From Notospermus geniculatus (lineage: Eukaryota > Nemertea > Pilidiophora > Heteronemertea > Lineidae): a stretch of 64,000 bases of DNA. The DNA is taken from positions 53,475 through 117,474 of the forward strand of contig NMRB01000210.1 in assembly GCA_002633025.1 (NCBI GenBank). The letters run 5' to 3'. This document shows positions 30,171 through 41,633 of the stretch, in pieces; positions within the stretch are counted from its first letter, which is position 1, and each line of letters opens with the position of its first letter. A program made the position numbers and the translations under genes. The notes beneath the pieces are model-generated. The model made no database searches. It was not told the DNA's origin and was given only the letters and a program-made list of their open reading frames with translations.

Positions 30171-32864
30171 GTGCCTTACATTAGTTTCTTGTGAGAACGA
30201 AAGGTGGGACATGTCATGTTTGTGCTTCTCAGGTCTAGGATGGGTTGCCTTTTAATGCAGTTTGTGTTTGTCCATTTAGCAAGCATTTTGTACATATTTT
30301 GTATGTTTTCTGTATGATAATACATTCACTACTAATTGTATTGTGTATGTACTGATAATATAATACATTTTATTTCACCCATATTTTGGACTTTTTTTCC
30401 ACGTTTCTTTTCCATTTACTGCACTTTTGGGGAACAGAATTTGAAGAATGTACCATTTGTTTTCAAATTTAATGTCCACAGACAACCCATGTCAACCATG
30501 GCTAAGGCCAAAGCTACTACCTTCCCTGAAAGGCAGTTGACAAGCTGAATAGACTACAGAGGCCTAGCTCTGCACCCAGGCCAGACAACCAATCCCAAGC
30601 AATGAATCACTAGCAACTTCCCTTCCCACTCGTGGCTACCACAAAATTTGTTCCGCATATGCAATTTTTATCAAATGTAGTTAAGTGGAAATGAACAGGA
30701 AAATAATCTGACAGTAAATGGTTGGACAATAATTTCCCACTGTGAAAATGTATCAAAGGGCTATTAAGTGCCATCTCCATCAAGCGGAGATGAAAATATG
30801 AAGCAAGGAGATGTCACGGAATGCTACCAACTTCTGGGAAATAACCGAGACTATTGATTAAGGACTTGTGGTGAGAACATTAAAATTCCATTTGCTGGGA
30901 AGCTATATTTGAGGAGGCTGTTTTGGGGAATTCCTTTGTGTTAATTGAAGAGTTAATGAGTTAACGAGTTAATGGCAGACGGTATTTCGTTGGTATCAAA
31001 ATTCCTGACTTCCTCTCTCCCCTCTGGCACTGATCTTGCACAACAGCCAACTTGTGTATTTCTGTGACTTCAGCAGGTCCCCTGAAACGTGCAGCATATC
31101 ATACCCTTTCAGAGTAGGGTCACTCCGCCTTCAGGTGGTGGAAGAGGTTGGATTCGACCTGACTGTCTTGTCATAAAGGTCTACACACTTACAAGTTTCT
31201 CCTGTCATTTCAGCAGAAGGCCGTCTAGTGAATCCTGTTATTTTCCTCATTAGAAGCGCTCCATCTGAAAATCGCAATGCATCCTGGCCAAGTGTGTGAA
31301 GGTCTCAAGACAGCTGCAAGCTACCCTGATGGTTGAAACACTGTGTTCTAGGTTACCATCCTGTCGGCTAAAGTTTACATGCTAGTAGAGAGATCATCAT
31401 GTTTTGATGATAGAATCACAATCTATACTCTCTAAAGTCTATCTAGTCTTTATCAGAAGACTTGCTACTAAAGCTGCTGCTGCTGATGTGAAAACCAGCA
31501 TTGGCACAATGTAACGCTCCTTTCGATTCCAGAGTTCAACTCCAAACTCGCCTTGTTCTAACCAAAACTGACGACTTTATCAGACGGCATGCCGCATGCT
31601 ATCTCCTTACTATCGGCAATCTCACACATGTATTGATAACCTACGGAAATCTCAGTGGAAAAAAATGCATTGAGGTTACCTATTTAAACCCGAGCTGGAA
31701 GCTAGTCACGAGATTCGATTTCCTGGGTTTTAAAAACCCATCGAGAATTCACCATGAGTTGCATCTGTAGAATGTTCTGTAGAATTCATTGACACGCCGT
31801 CTGCTGTAGCTCCTTTGAGGAGTTTAAGGGGGTAACTGGTAGGACTGGATTTATCAACAGGTGGCAGCACCGTGTACAGTTTAGTTCCACTGTAGGCCTA
31901 CAGAGGGCCAACTTGTGCCAGAAAGACGTCAGTGGAGCAGCGCTTGAGGATTAAATTGTATGTTGCAAAAGTCACGATTAACTTGAGAACGTAGATACAT
32001 GTATGTAGGAAGCTTAGAATGATCTGAATGTTGCCCATAGCTGGGAGGTCACAGGTTCAATCAGAGGATTCTTTGTAAAGGGCCCATGTTTTCTTTAGGC
32101 CCTTCTGTAGCTGAGCTGTGTGTTCTGGAGCAGCCTGAGGAGAGACTCTGACACGTGCATCATCAGCCACTGAATCCAGAGGAAAATATTTGTTTTGCCC
32201 CATCAAAAACATCTAAAGAACACGTATCATATCACCTCAGTGAATTCCAGTCACATCATAATTATGAATGCATACTAGGTGAAATGATAAACATTGACGG
32301 TTCATATCCAAGTCTGTGGGAAAATACTCATGAAATGTACACGATATGTACAGGTACTTTAACCACGTTACTGTGGAACGGACGCCGAAGTACTCATAAC
32401 CTCGCCAAGGTGAATCGCTATCAAATTCATATTCATCTCGCAGACTCCAATATTGCTTAAAGATACAGTCCACTGGTGATATTGCATGGCGTGCTGCGGG
32501 TAATAGCGGATGTGGCCACGTTACCGCAGCCTTCCCTGATTTAGTTTACCATTACTGGTCCCTGAAAAGTGTTACTATCACGCCAATGGATATTGGCCTA
32601 ATTATTGACTGATTGATTGATGGGTAAGTTGATCGATCAGTTAATTGATTGGTCCAAGAAGAGCAATTGGAGGTAGGGCCTACACTGCTGCCAGGGGCAA
32701 TTTTAATGAAAAACAGAAAAAGTGCAAAATTCTGAAGAGCCACGGAAACCCTGTCACATAGGTATTCGTTGGGAAGTACTTGACGAGTCCTCATGTTCCT
32801 CTCTTGGATATATGAGTCATAGTCACGATAGGAAGGTTCTATTTCTGCAACAAATTTGCTAAGG
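30171..32864. other. Long stretch without recognised gene or repeat
   Basis: Contains GAGTTAATGAGTTAACGAG near 30950 and 18 bp shared with the 22256 element (CAGGTGGCAGCACCGTGTA, near 31859). Plus frames at 31501-31770 and 32155-32460 are about 90-100 codons without support. Confidence 0.45.
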
Positions 32865-33046
32865 GCCCGTTTACCTAATGTGAGTCCTTTACTCGCGCTG
32901 GCACAAGGCACCACTGCTTACTCTCCCATGCGAGGGACGTGAAGAGCCAGGGATGATTGATCCCACGTGGCCCAGACTAAATACGAATCTGGGCCTGCCG
33001 CTTGCTAAGAGGATGTGATAACCATTCGGCTATCAAAACTCATCCT
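32865..33046 (-). mobile_element. tRNA-derived SINE, family 4
   Basis: Minus strand: GATAGCCGAATGGTTATCAC, ATCCTCTTAGCAAGCGGC, a degraded B box, then CATCCCTGGCTCTTCACGTC and GGTGCCTTGTGCC. It is 5' to 3' consistent with 24292-24650 but has one head and a short body. Confidence 0.75.
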
Positions 33047-33701
33047 AAAGGGTTAAACTCCAACATGTAAGATGAATCATAACCAGGTTATGCTGAACTC
33101 GATCCTTACCATTCATAACCTCACCAAGGTAAGATCGCTATCAAAATATAATCGTAGGTGTTGATCTTAAGGGCTCTCAGGGTGATACAAGTATCAACAT
33201 CAGCTTCACACTTTGGCTTCTACAGCGGCATCTGCTTACCAACCGGTTGAATTCAGCCAACACCTTCAAGGGTAGAATTCTGGCTTGGCTAATGAGGTCG
33301 TGCTTAAGGATCACGATATCATGTGATCCACAGGCCAATCGAATGAGTCTTGAACATCTCGTCAGCTTCTGATCAGAAGGACTTTTCCACATGTATAACA
33401 AATTTATCACCTTCTCGGCATCATTCATCGACTGCAAAGCGCCACCGACAGCCAGAAACCACTTCAGGCATTTCACCTGGCGTCAAATCCCCGTGAAACA
33501 TTTTGAAATATCGATACATGGCCTATAATCGAAGATAGACACCAGGAGCTCACGATCTTAGCTGTCAATTTCAAGGTTATCACACATTTCAATCAAATTC
33601 AATCAAACTGTTCCATGTTATCCATTTTATTTCATGTTATTCGTGAAATTTTAGCCTGTTGGTGAATTCAAGGTCTTGGGATTGAGTTAGGTAACTTTCT
33701 A
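33047..33701. other. No supportable gene
   Basis: A 99-codon minus frame (33177-33476) has no domain. No repeat seen. Confidence 0.45.
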
Positions 33702-33883
33702 AAGCTGCTGCTCCACATGAGTTTTTGTGTGCAAGTTGGCTCTCAATGGGCAATTCACCATTGTTGGTTTCCTTACGACTTACGGTGTGACCAATTTCAC
33801 AACAATTCATAAGTTTCTACAGCTGTGTTACCCATAGAGAGCCAACTTCCAAATTGCACAAGAAAACTTTCATATGGACTGGC
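33702..33883 (+). mobile_element. Foldback element, GTGCTGCTCC family, well-preserved copy
   Basis: Left arm AAGCTGCTGCTCCACATGAG, GTGCAAGTTGGCTCTCAATG, then GGTTTCCTTACGACTTACGG. Right arm CCCATAGAGAGCCAACTTCC, TTGCACAAGAAAACTTTCA. The arms pair over about 45 bp. No coding potential. Confidence 0.8.
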
Positions 33884-34874
33884 ATCTCAAGACTCCATAC
33901 ATGCGTTTGTAATCAGTTCCCGGATCTCCACGATGGCTCAGAGGCCGTGGCTCTTCTGATCTCATCAGGACAATCATGCACACCCATATCGTAATCTCAA
34001 AGTAAAAACCCCGGCAAAAATCCTCTGGAGAGTTTGCAATCCGCCGTTTTCAAATTAACAAAAAACGTTCCATGTACCAATGAAACATGCTGGTCACGAT
34101 TGCATGTACTTTTTTACAATTTAATCTGCACCAAAGAAGCTGATGTAATTTGTAATGGTCAAAGTGGGATTTCGTGGTGATCTGTTTTGCAGAGGTTCAC
34201 TGGCCTAATTTATCATCGAAGGCTAAATTACTTTCACTGAGACCAATGTAATCTTCATCAACAAGAAAAAGTGCAAGATTTATTGTTCATATATACATGC
34301 AAGTCAGAGTTATTTGCAACTTTCCACTCATCAAAACGTTTGTTTTGGCTGAGGAAGTTCCAAGGCCTTGTCTGAGGCAAGCAGACTGCAACGGTAGGCC
34401 TCCTTGAACGGTTTATTCACGATAAATGTATCTGTACTTGAGTTCTACCATCTCTCTCAATAAACTAAAACTTCAATCCACAAGAACACATTCCTCAGCT
34501 AAACATTGCTACCCAGAGTGCTGTTTCCCAATCTTTTTACCAATAAATTTTCTCACTTGCACCATATATCAACGCTATAGCCAATTTACCGAGCATAAAA
34601 CAGTACCACAAGGGGAAACACAATAGATAAGAAATGAAAATTAAATTCTACTGTTTTGAGATATGGCAAATGGAACTGCATGAGCTACGATAGTAGATTT
34701 GAAATCGTTTTAATGTCTACTAAAAGTTTTGATGCATATTTTGTAAAGTGACTGCTACTGCAGTGAATTTCAGGCATTGAGCCAAGTGAAGCGTTGGAGC
34801 ATAAAACTGCATCCCCCAGCGGTTGGGTTGAAAAGATTACCAGACAGGCCTTCAGAACAGTACCGGTATTGATA
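33884..34874. other. No recognised feature
   Basis: AT-rich in part; no repeat match. Confidence 0.45.
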
Positions 34875-35471
34875 AAGGTGCTGCCCCACATGAGCGTATT
34901 CTCCTGTGAGTTGGCTCTCAATTCACCAGTTTTGGTTCCTTAAGGTGCTGCTCCGCTTGAGTTTCTTGCGCCAGATGGCTCTCAATGGGCAATTCACCAC
35001 TGTTGGTTTCTGTAGGTGCTGCTGCACTTGAGTTTCTTGGGCCAGTTGGCTCTCAATGGGCAATTCACCACTGTTGGTTTCTGTAAGGCGCTGCTCCACT
35101 TGAGTTTCTTGTGCAAGTTGGCTCTCAATGGGCAATTCGCCATTGTTAGTTTCCTAAATGCGCTGCTGCACTTGAGTTTCTTGGGCCAGTTGGCTCTCAA
35201 TGGGCAATTCACCACTGTTGGTTTCTGTAAGGCGCTGCTCCACTTGAGTTTCTTGGGCCAGTTGGCTCTCAATGGGCAATTTACCATTGTTGGTTTCCTT
35301 AAGGTGCTGCTCCACTTGAGTTTCTTGGGCCAGTTGGCTCTCAATGGACAATTCACCATTGTTGGTTTCCTTACGCTGAGTCCAATGACACAAACGGCTG
35401 CATCCCAGTTTTCTAACTTGCCCACAGAGAGCCAACTTGCACATGAAATCTCACACATAGAGACGCACCTT
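34875..35471 (+). mobile_element. Foldback element with left arm amplified into seven 72-bp repeats
   Basis: The left arm plus GGTTTCCTT segment of the family is tandemly repeated seven times (units near 34875, 34942, 35013, 35085, 35157, 35229 and 35301; periods 67, 71, then 72). After the last unit comes the normal interior (GAGTCCAATGACACAAACGG) and one right arm (CAGAGAGCCAACTTGCACATG, ending near 35471). Long frames exist on both strands (up to 164 codons) because 72 is divisible by three; they are not genes. Confidence 0.85.
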
Positions 35472-35893
35472 TCAGGAACTATGGAAGATACTCTGCGTAG
35501 GATCCGCTAGACAGGCCATCATGAAAATTACCAAGTACTTTCCCAGGTTAGAAACACACTTGATCCACTCACAAAGCCAACACAAACGAAAAGGAAATTG
35601 AAATCTTTAGCAAGGGTTATTAAAATCCTTGTCACTGAGAAAAGTGACCATTGTGTGTGCATATAGAATCAAAATTAAGAAAGATTGTTCCATGTTGGAC
35701 AATTTATGATGCGATTGCCACAATTTATTGGCAATTTCGAGGCTGGTGGGATGACAATAAATTCTGAAGACAGGAAGCTGGCACGGATCTCCTTCCTTGG
35801 TTGTAGTGTAATCTGCTCGTTGGGGTGTCAGTCATTGAACTGTGTTTGTACCGCATGTCCTATGAGGAGAGCAATTTTTCTACATCAGGCTAA
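35472..35893. other. No recognised feature
   Basis: Unremarkable. Confidence 0.45.
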
Positions 35894-36147
35894 AGGTGCT
35901 CTAGTTCGAATTGTAAACATTACGGTTTGTTTATTTACATGGTTGATTATAATAGTTATTTTTCCTCGGACAGGTGGCAGCACCGTGTATACCAAAACAT
36001 TAATGTTATCTATTTTTATATCTCTCTTGATAAATATTCTTGTAACTGAAATATATTTATGATTTTACGCTCAAAAACAAACAGAATTTGTGAAAGGCGA
36101 GATTTAATTCGATTTTATCTGATTTGTTAGTACCAGAAGTTGACAAT
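35894..36147 (+). mobile_element. Truncated copy of the 297-bp TTAA element
   Basis: Matches 22256-22509 at very high identity, from AGGTGCTCTAGTTCGAATTG to AGAAGTTGACAAT, then stops, lacking the right TIR. The 5' flank is CTAA rather than TTAA. Confidence 0.9.
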
Positions 36148-38399
36148 GATGGACAGTGATGCTGCAACTACATATGCGCCACTCTAACAGGTGGCAAATT
36201 TATTTGGGTCACCCCGTGGAAAAACCCAGTGCATGATAAAAGTCTATGGGAATACACACTTTGAACAAAAACATTGTATACAGTCTGAACCAGGTATGTG
36301 GGTCACGTGATGGGTATCAAAGCAAAACATTGATAAAAACACAAAACTCCGAAGAACGCCAATAAATTATAGCAACATTACTAACAATCGTAGCATTGCT
36401 GACGAACCAGTAAATAATCGAAAATAGTTCACATTTCAACTTAAGAATGAGTTAAATTTGTGTGCATCAATGTACAGTCTCGTATGTAAATGTACATAAT
36501 TGCGTTTGTTCACACGTACCTGCACTGGGGTGAATCTAATACTATGCATCTCATGTACATGCAGTGCACAGACACAGTTCATTCAACTTTCGGAATACCG
36601 TACAGTTGACTTTGCAACACAACAGGTCGGGTTTGTTTTTGTTACTTTCGTTTTCTCAGAGAAGATATTCCACCTGTTTGCTTTCCCAGCATTGCTAAGG
36701 AACTGCTATAACCGCCCACACGACAATGCATCTATATTGAAACTATATCGGCTGATGATGAGCAAAACCCATTTTCAACTCGGGAATCAAACAGAAAATT
36801 GGCCATGGAGTTTACGCAGAGCCAATTGGCATGGATCCCCTCGTAATGAGGTAGATACAACAACATTAGCAGCGCTGAAGCCGGTGCAATGAAGTTTATC
36901 AAAATGATCGCATCCCTAACAATAGAACCCAACAAAAACAAAAATGTCAGTGTTTTATTTAGCAACTCTAGTCTGCATTTATCTCGGTGGTACAATTTTT
37001 TCCCCGGTTGGTCCGACTTAACCTGGTGGGCCGAATGTCTGCTCGAGTTGTTTGGTCAGAAAAGATGGAAGTCAACACGATGCACCTGTCGATTCAATAC
37101 CAGGCGGTCTGCACCTGAACAAACCTAATTTACTACATGTTTACCATCAATTGCAACATTTTTCACCAATTCTTCAAAGAATTGATATCTGTACTCTTTA
37201 TTATTTGGGGTTGCAAGATCGAAGCCTATGCAAAGGTACGTTAAGTATTCAGCATTGAAAGTTAGAGACCTACAGCTAAGGTCTGAGGGAGGTGATCCAA
37301 TAGCCACACAACATGGAACGTGTGTAGACCAAACTACCACCAAGCTGCTTTGGAAAGTTTTGAAGGACATGGCTTACCAATAATGACAGGACCCTAGGAC
37401 TGGGTGTCGCCTGCACTCAAACCAAACGGCATTCCAGAGGTTCTCTTAAGTATTTCAGAACCCTCGAAATACAACTGGATTGTGGAAAAGCAAAGTTCTA
37501 GGCATCGATATCAGCTAGGCGTAACAGCGGTCTTCATCACTGTGCGCCTCTCCAAAACATTTGGTGGAGAACCCGGGCCTCCAAATTCTCACCATCATAA
37601 AAGGATTATTGTCTCAAAGTTGTGCTACTGATCTTCTGATAGGATGATGGCGGCAGAATTCCCGAGACCCTTTGGGGAAAACAGGTTACCATGGTGACAG
37701 ATTAACTGATACCAAGCTCTTGCTCACTGTTCACCTTTGTGGAGAGTGTCCAAAGGCAAATTACTTGTGCAGCGGATGTGACTTGCAGTGATGGTGTCGT
37801 CATAAGGGTTTAAATGTGTGAACGTGCAAGGTCGCAGGTGGACCAACATGAGAAGAAGACTCCCTTTGTCAACAAGACAGTAGTACGGTAGAGGGCACCG
37901 TCACTTTCNGGGGGGGGGCACAAACTGTTTCCACTGCACCAGTCCGACAGCCCCTGCAACAAGAGGTGTGGGGTTGTTTTCGCTCGTATCCCGAATCAGC
38001 CTCTTATCTCATCCAACAAATTGAAACAAACTTGATTGACAGTTTCCATTAGCGACCAATTATCAATGTCCTGATTGGTTGCCATGACAATGAAAACAGG
38101 AACAGCAAATTTGGCAATTGGCGTGATTACAGGTTGAAGAGGAGAAAGGATAATCGCAGCACGATGCATCTTGGTTTTATCTTGTGATACGTGACAGGAG
38201 GCAAGTTCACTTTGGGAAATGAGACCCTTGTCACACACTACATGGCTTCCTAGATATTGAAGAGCAATTACGGTAATCACTTTGGGGTTCTACTGCTCTC
38301 CTAGGCCTCGTTGGCTTGATGACTTCCGACACCAGTCATTCTGGTATGAATCATCACTTGACTAGCTAGCTGGAGGCAAATACCAAACATTTCTCCACA
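36148..38399. other. No confirmed gene
   Basis: A 130-codon plus frame (36500-36892) starts at a non-ATG codon. Another short plus frame near 37217-37381 ends LLWKVLKDMAYQ-stop and reads naturally but lacks an acceptor. An ambiguous base at 37909 precedes a run of ten G. Confidence 0.35.
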
Positions 38400-38962
38400 A
38401 TAAGAGGTGACAGGTGGTACTCTTGCTGCTGTACCACTCCACAGAACGTGCGAATCAACTAGTGGAGCAGTTGCCACTTTACCATTCCCAACAACATGAG
38501 AGGCCACAGGTTGTGCCGTTGTCGCTGTACCACTCCCCACAACGTAAGCGGTGGCAGGTACTGCTGTTGCTGCTGCACATCTTCCCTGAAGACGAAAGGC
38601 GTCAGGAGGAGCTGATGCTGCCAATCCTAACAACATGAAAGGTGACAGTTGGTGCATTTGCCGCTGTGTAGGCCGACCTTCCCACTTCATGAGGGAATAG
38701 GTGGTAGGCCTACTGTTGCCACTCCCCTCAATGTAAGATGTGACGGGTGTGCAGGTGCCACTACGCTACTCCTCACAACAGAGGTGATGGATGATGCAAG
38801 TGCAACAGTGCCACTCCTCCAAAGATGAAAGGCGACTGGTGCAATTGCCACTGTAGGCCTACCAATTCCCACTTCACAGGCAACAGGGGTGCTGTTGCTG
38901 CCACACAACAGAGGTGATGTGAGGTGCAGGTGCCGCTGTGCAACTCCTGACAACATAATAGG
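38400..38962 (+). repeat. Degenerate 48-bp minisatellite
   Basis: Roughly eleven units of the form ACAACATGAGAGGCCACAGG, TTGTGCCGTTGTCGCTG, TACCACTCCC. Three successive units near 38430-38570 keep an exact 48-bp (16-codon) period, and spacing drifts elsewhere. It resumes at 39288 (GGGTGTGACAGTCCG) beyond the inserted element. Minus frames with VVGSGTATTAQP-like repeats come from the array. Confidence 0.75.
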
Positions 38963-38965
38963 TAA

Positions 38966-39284
38966 CCAGGGTTTCCGCCAGAAAAAAAATGAGGGTACGG
39001 ACCAAAAAAAAAATTTTTTTTTGAAAAAAATTTTTTTTTGAAAAATTTTTATTTTTATTTTTATTTCTTTATTTTGGTTTTAAACGTTGTTTAGTGCCAT
39101 TTTAGGCGTCTTTTGAAGCATAAAATCACTTTCCATCGTGAAATATGATGTTAAATGGTGAAAAACAATGAATACTGCTGATAAATATGTGAATTTATCA
39201 AATTTTTGAGGGTACGGATCCGTACCCTGGAAAAATTTTAGGGTACGGAATTTTACCCATTTTACCCTCTGGCGGAAACCCTGG
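38966..39284. mobile_element. 319-bp TIR element inserted in the minisatellite
   Basis: Ends CCAGGGTTTCCGCCAGA and TCTGGCGGAAACCCTGG are perfect 17-bp inverted repeats. TAA (or GTAAC if the repeat is counted longer) flanks both sides. The interior has long A/T runs, a second palindrome (GGGTACGGATCCGTACCC, 39210-39227) and repeated GAGGGTACGGA. A 3-bp TAA/TTA-type duplication suits a PIF/Harbinger-like origin; this is inference. Confidence 0.88.
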
Positions 39285-39330
39285 TAACGGGTGTGACAGT
39301 CCGAACAAGAGTGTGCCGACGGTCGGTGCA

Positions 39331-39944
39331 GACATCAGACAATCTGCTCCACATTCTTAGCCACGACACCAGGTCATAAACTTGCCGCATCATTTCCCAG
39401 CGACGAAGATTATTATCTATATATACAATCCCAATAATGCCGCACAATTTCAATGGTGGTATTTTTAGCTATTACGAGTTAAATTTATCTCTCGGGGTGC
39501 TTGTGGGACTTGTGATGTCGATTATTTGAGGTATTTATAGCAGCACCACCGTTTGTTGTGATCTAAATATAGGAGGGAAGTTCGATCAGGTATGCAGTCG
39601 CCTATTGATTATTGGAACTTGATCAATAGTTTCGTGAGATTGCCAGAGGCTGCCAGAATCAGGTGGAAGAAGAGAATGCATCAATCGATAGATATCTTGT
39701 CATAACTTGATGAAAGCTGTCTGTCACGTTAGACATAGGGCAACACCTATGCTTTAACATGGTGGTAGCTAGAACATTGATGTTTGGAAGTCACTGCTCT
39801 TTAGTAATTCTCCAATCAGGGGTTTGTTGCACACCTTTGCGATATATGCAGGACTGTAGAGTGAAATTATCAATACGGAACAAACTCTCTTCAGGAGCAG
39901 CACCTAACCATCCTCCGTAAATAACTAATAAGGAACCCGCACAA
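39331..39944. other. No recognised feature
   Basis: No gene or repeat seen after the last minisatellite remnant. Confidence 0.45.
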
Positions 39945-40050
39945 CATTTATCCCAACAGGTTGGCAAGGTGACCAAAGATGTAAACAACAGAACATTGAC
40001 GTTGCGTCATGACGTCTTGACGCCTGGCAACACGGATGAGACGAGCAACC
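39945..40050 (+). repeat. Dispersed GTCATGACGTC repeat, copy 1
   Basis: TTATCCCAACAGGTTGGC, then GACGTTGCGTCATGACGTC, TTGACGCCTGGCAACACGG, ATGAGACG. It aligns with 56632-56770 in the same orientation and 63340-63452 reversed. No frame or RNA structure assigned. Confidence 0.6.
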
Positions 40051-40607
40051 ATTCGCAGCACTTCCCAGTAGCGGCAGTTCTGCCTGTTCCTCACTGACTA
40101 GGATTGTCTTCGAACCATCAGGATGTTATTCACGAAGCCTTCTTCTCGAATCACCTTCTTTAAACCAAGTATGGCGAGACTTCTGAATTTTTCTTTTCAT
40201 TCCTTGTCCTTTGAATATGAGCCAATGAACCAACGAAAGTACAGGTAGCAACAACAGCTGACACCAACACTTGCCAGCCACATACAACGTGATTACAATC
40301 TTTCTGCCCCAACATTGACCTAACAAACAAACTCATCAACTTGTTAACATCGTTAGCCACTCAAACTCATTTATAATTAACGCTACCACACGTTAATTTG
40401 TTGACTCATTGAAAATACTTCAATACTTCGTTGATTAGATATCATCCTAGAGTACCGTTGATGATTTATCATGTGAAATATCGATGTGTGTCAACTTCTG
40501 ACCTTGGCTATCCAAACAGTCAAGGGAGAGGTAGGAAGGGCATCCACCTCCAAGAGACATTGGTTTAGAGTTGTTGATGTGCAGATCTAAGGGTTGGGGC
40601 ATCCGGT
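40051..40607. other. No recognised feature
   Basis: AT-balanced spacer; no repeat match. Confidence 0.45.
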
Positions 40608-40958
40608 GTACGCCCTCCCTTTTGGCCAACAAATCTGTAAAATCGACCGTGAAATAGACAAATCCCAAATTGACGAAAACGGGAAAGATCTGCGCACTTC
40701 CGCCGAAATAGCAACAAGAACCTCGGTCTGAAACTGAATGACGTGACGCAGAGAACCCCACGACAGTGACTTGGACGACGTTACGTCAGAGTTGACCATT
40801 GCTGAATCACGGATTGCGTCACGTCAGCTGGTTTCAGATCGAGGTTCTTGTTGCTATTTCGGCGGAAGTGCGCAGAACTTGGAATTTGGGATTTGTCTAT
40901 TCTGGAACTTGGTGGAAATTTCAATGTTCCTACCAAAGGGCGTCCCCTCTTTTCCCAA
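40608..40958. mobile_element. Foldback with about 145-bp diverged arms
   Basis: The left arm (40610-40762) and right arm (40813-40955) are inverted copies. Both contain the sequence reading, on the plus strand of the right arm, AGGTTCTTGTTGCTATTTCG and GCGGAAGTGCGCAGA, then TTTGGGATTTGTCTATT. Outer parts are less similar. The loop is about 50 bp with ACGTTACGTCAG. Both strands appear open because the same sequence is read twice; there is no gene. Confidence 0.7.
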
Positions 40959-40981
40959 ATCCCGGATCCAGCCCTGTTGTT

Positions 40982-41128
40982 GAAGGTGTTCCTCCATGTG
41001 AGAATTTTCTCATGCGAGTTGTCTCTGACTCGAGACCAATGACACAAACAACTGCCAGTAGTTTTCAACCGTTTTAGTTGCCCATGGAGATCCCATTTGC
41101 ATGAGAAAAGTCTCTTGGAGAGGCGCCT
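40982..41128 (+). mobile_element. Foldback element, GTGCTGCTCC family
   Basis: GAAGGTGTTCCTCCATGTGAG at the left; GAGACCAATGACACAAACAAC inside; GTTGCCCATGGAGATCCC and ATGAGAAAAGTCTCTTGGAG, AGGCGCC at the right. Shorter than other copies; the left arm lacks the GGGCAATTCACC part. Confidence 0.7.
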
Positions 41129-41363
41129 TAAATCGAGGGGAAGGTTCCATGGCTTGACACTGGTGGCCATCCATTCTCAGTGTCGTCTCGTGACGATCAG
41201 TGACGTCACTTAGCTTTTCGCGGCGGAGCGCTTTGGTCGGTTGTTTGTCAGGCTCCGTTTTTTCGAGGTAAATATTTTCGATTCCTCCGAAATGTTTCCC
41301 GATGATACTCATGTCACGGCAATGAGAGGAACGAGGCGGCACTGAGGGTGTGCTAACACCCAA

Positions 41364-41633
41364 ATGAATGAATCAACAAATTCTGCCACATCTGAAGCAA
41401 CTGCCACAGCCTGTGGAGAGAAATTAATTAAGTTGCTAGTCATGCCAGAACTAAGACCTCTCATAATGAAGCTTCTGGCCGCTGTCACCTCAGCCGCACA
41501 GACGACAATCTCAGACCAATCACGGTCAAAGGTTTTCAGACCAGCTCACCGGATGTCATACGCAATCAGAGTAGGGTATTGCCAACTAATCCGCTGTGAG
41601 GATAGCCTTGAAAGCATGAGCAATCTGCGCTAA
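41364..41633 (+). CDS. Candidate small gene or exon, 89 codons, unassigned
   Basis: Starts at an ATG and reads MNESTNSATSEATATACGE, then a hydrophobic-helical stretch LIKLLVMPELRPLIMKLLA, then a basic Ser-rich tail ending SLESMSNLR. Upstream (41160-41363) is CpG-rich with a CRE-like TGACGTCA and TTTTCGCGGCGGAGCGC, which could be a promoter. The opposite strand is also open here and begins after a good acceptor (TTTCTCTCCACAG), so the strand is not certain. No family recognised. Confidence 0.3.
   Translation: MNESTNSATSEATATACGEKLIKLLVMPELRPLIMKLLAAVTSAAQTTISDQSRSKVFRPAHRMSYAIRVGYCQLIRCEDSLESMSNLR

Noticed and set aside
34994-35510. Frames of 154 and 164 codons on opposite strands
   Set aside because: Both come from the 72-bp tandem repeat of a foldback arm.
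36500-36892. 130-codon plus frame
   Set aside because: Non-ATG start and no domain; several frames of this size are expected by chance.
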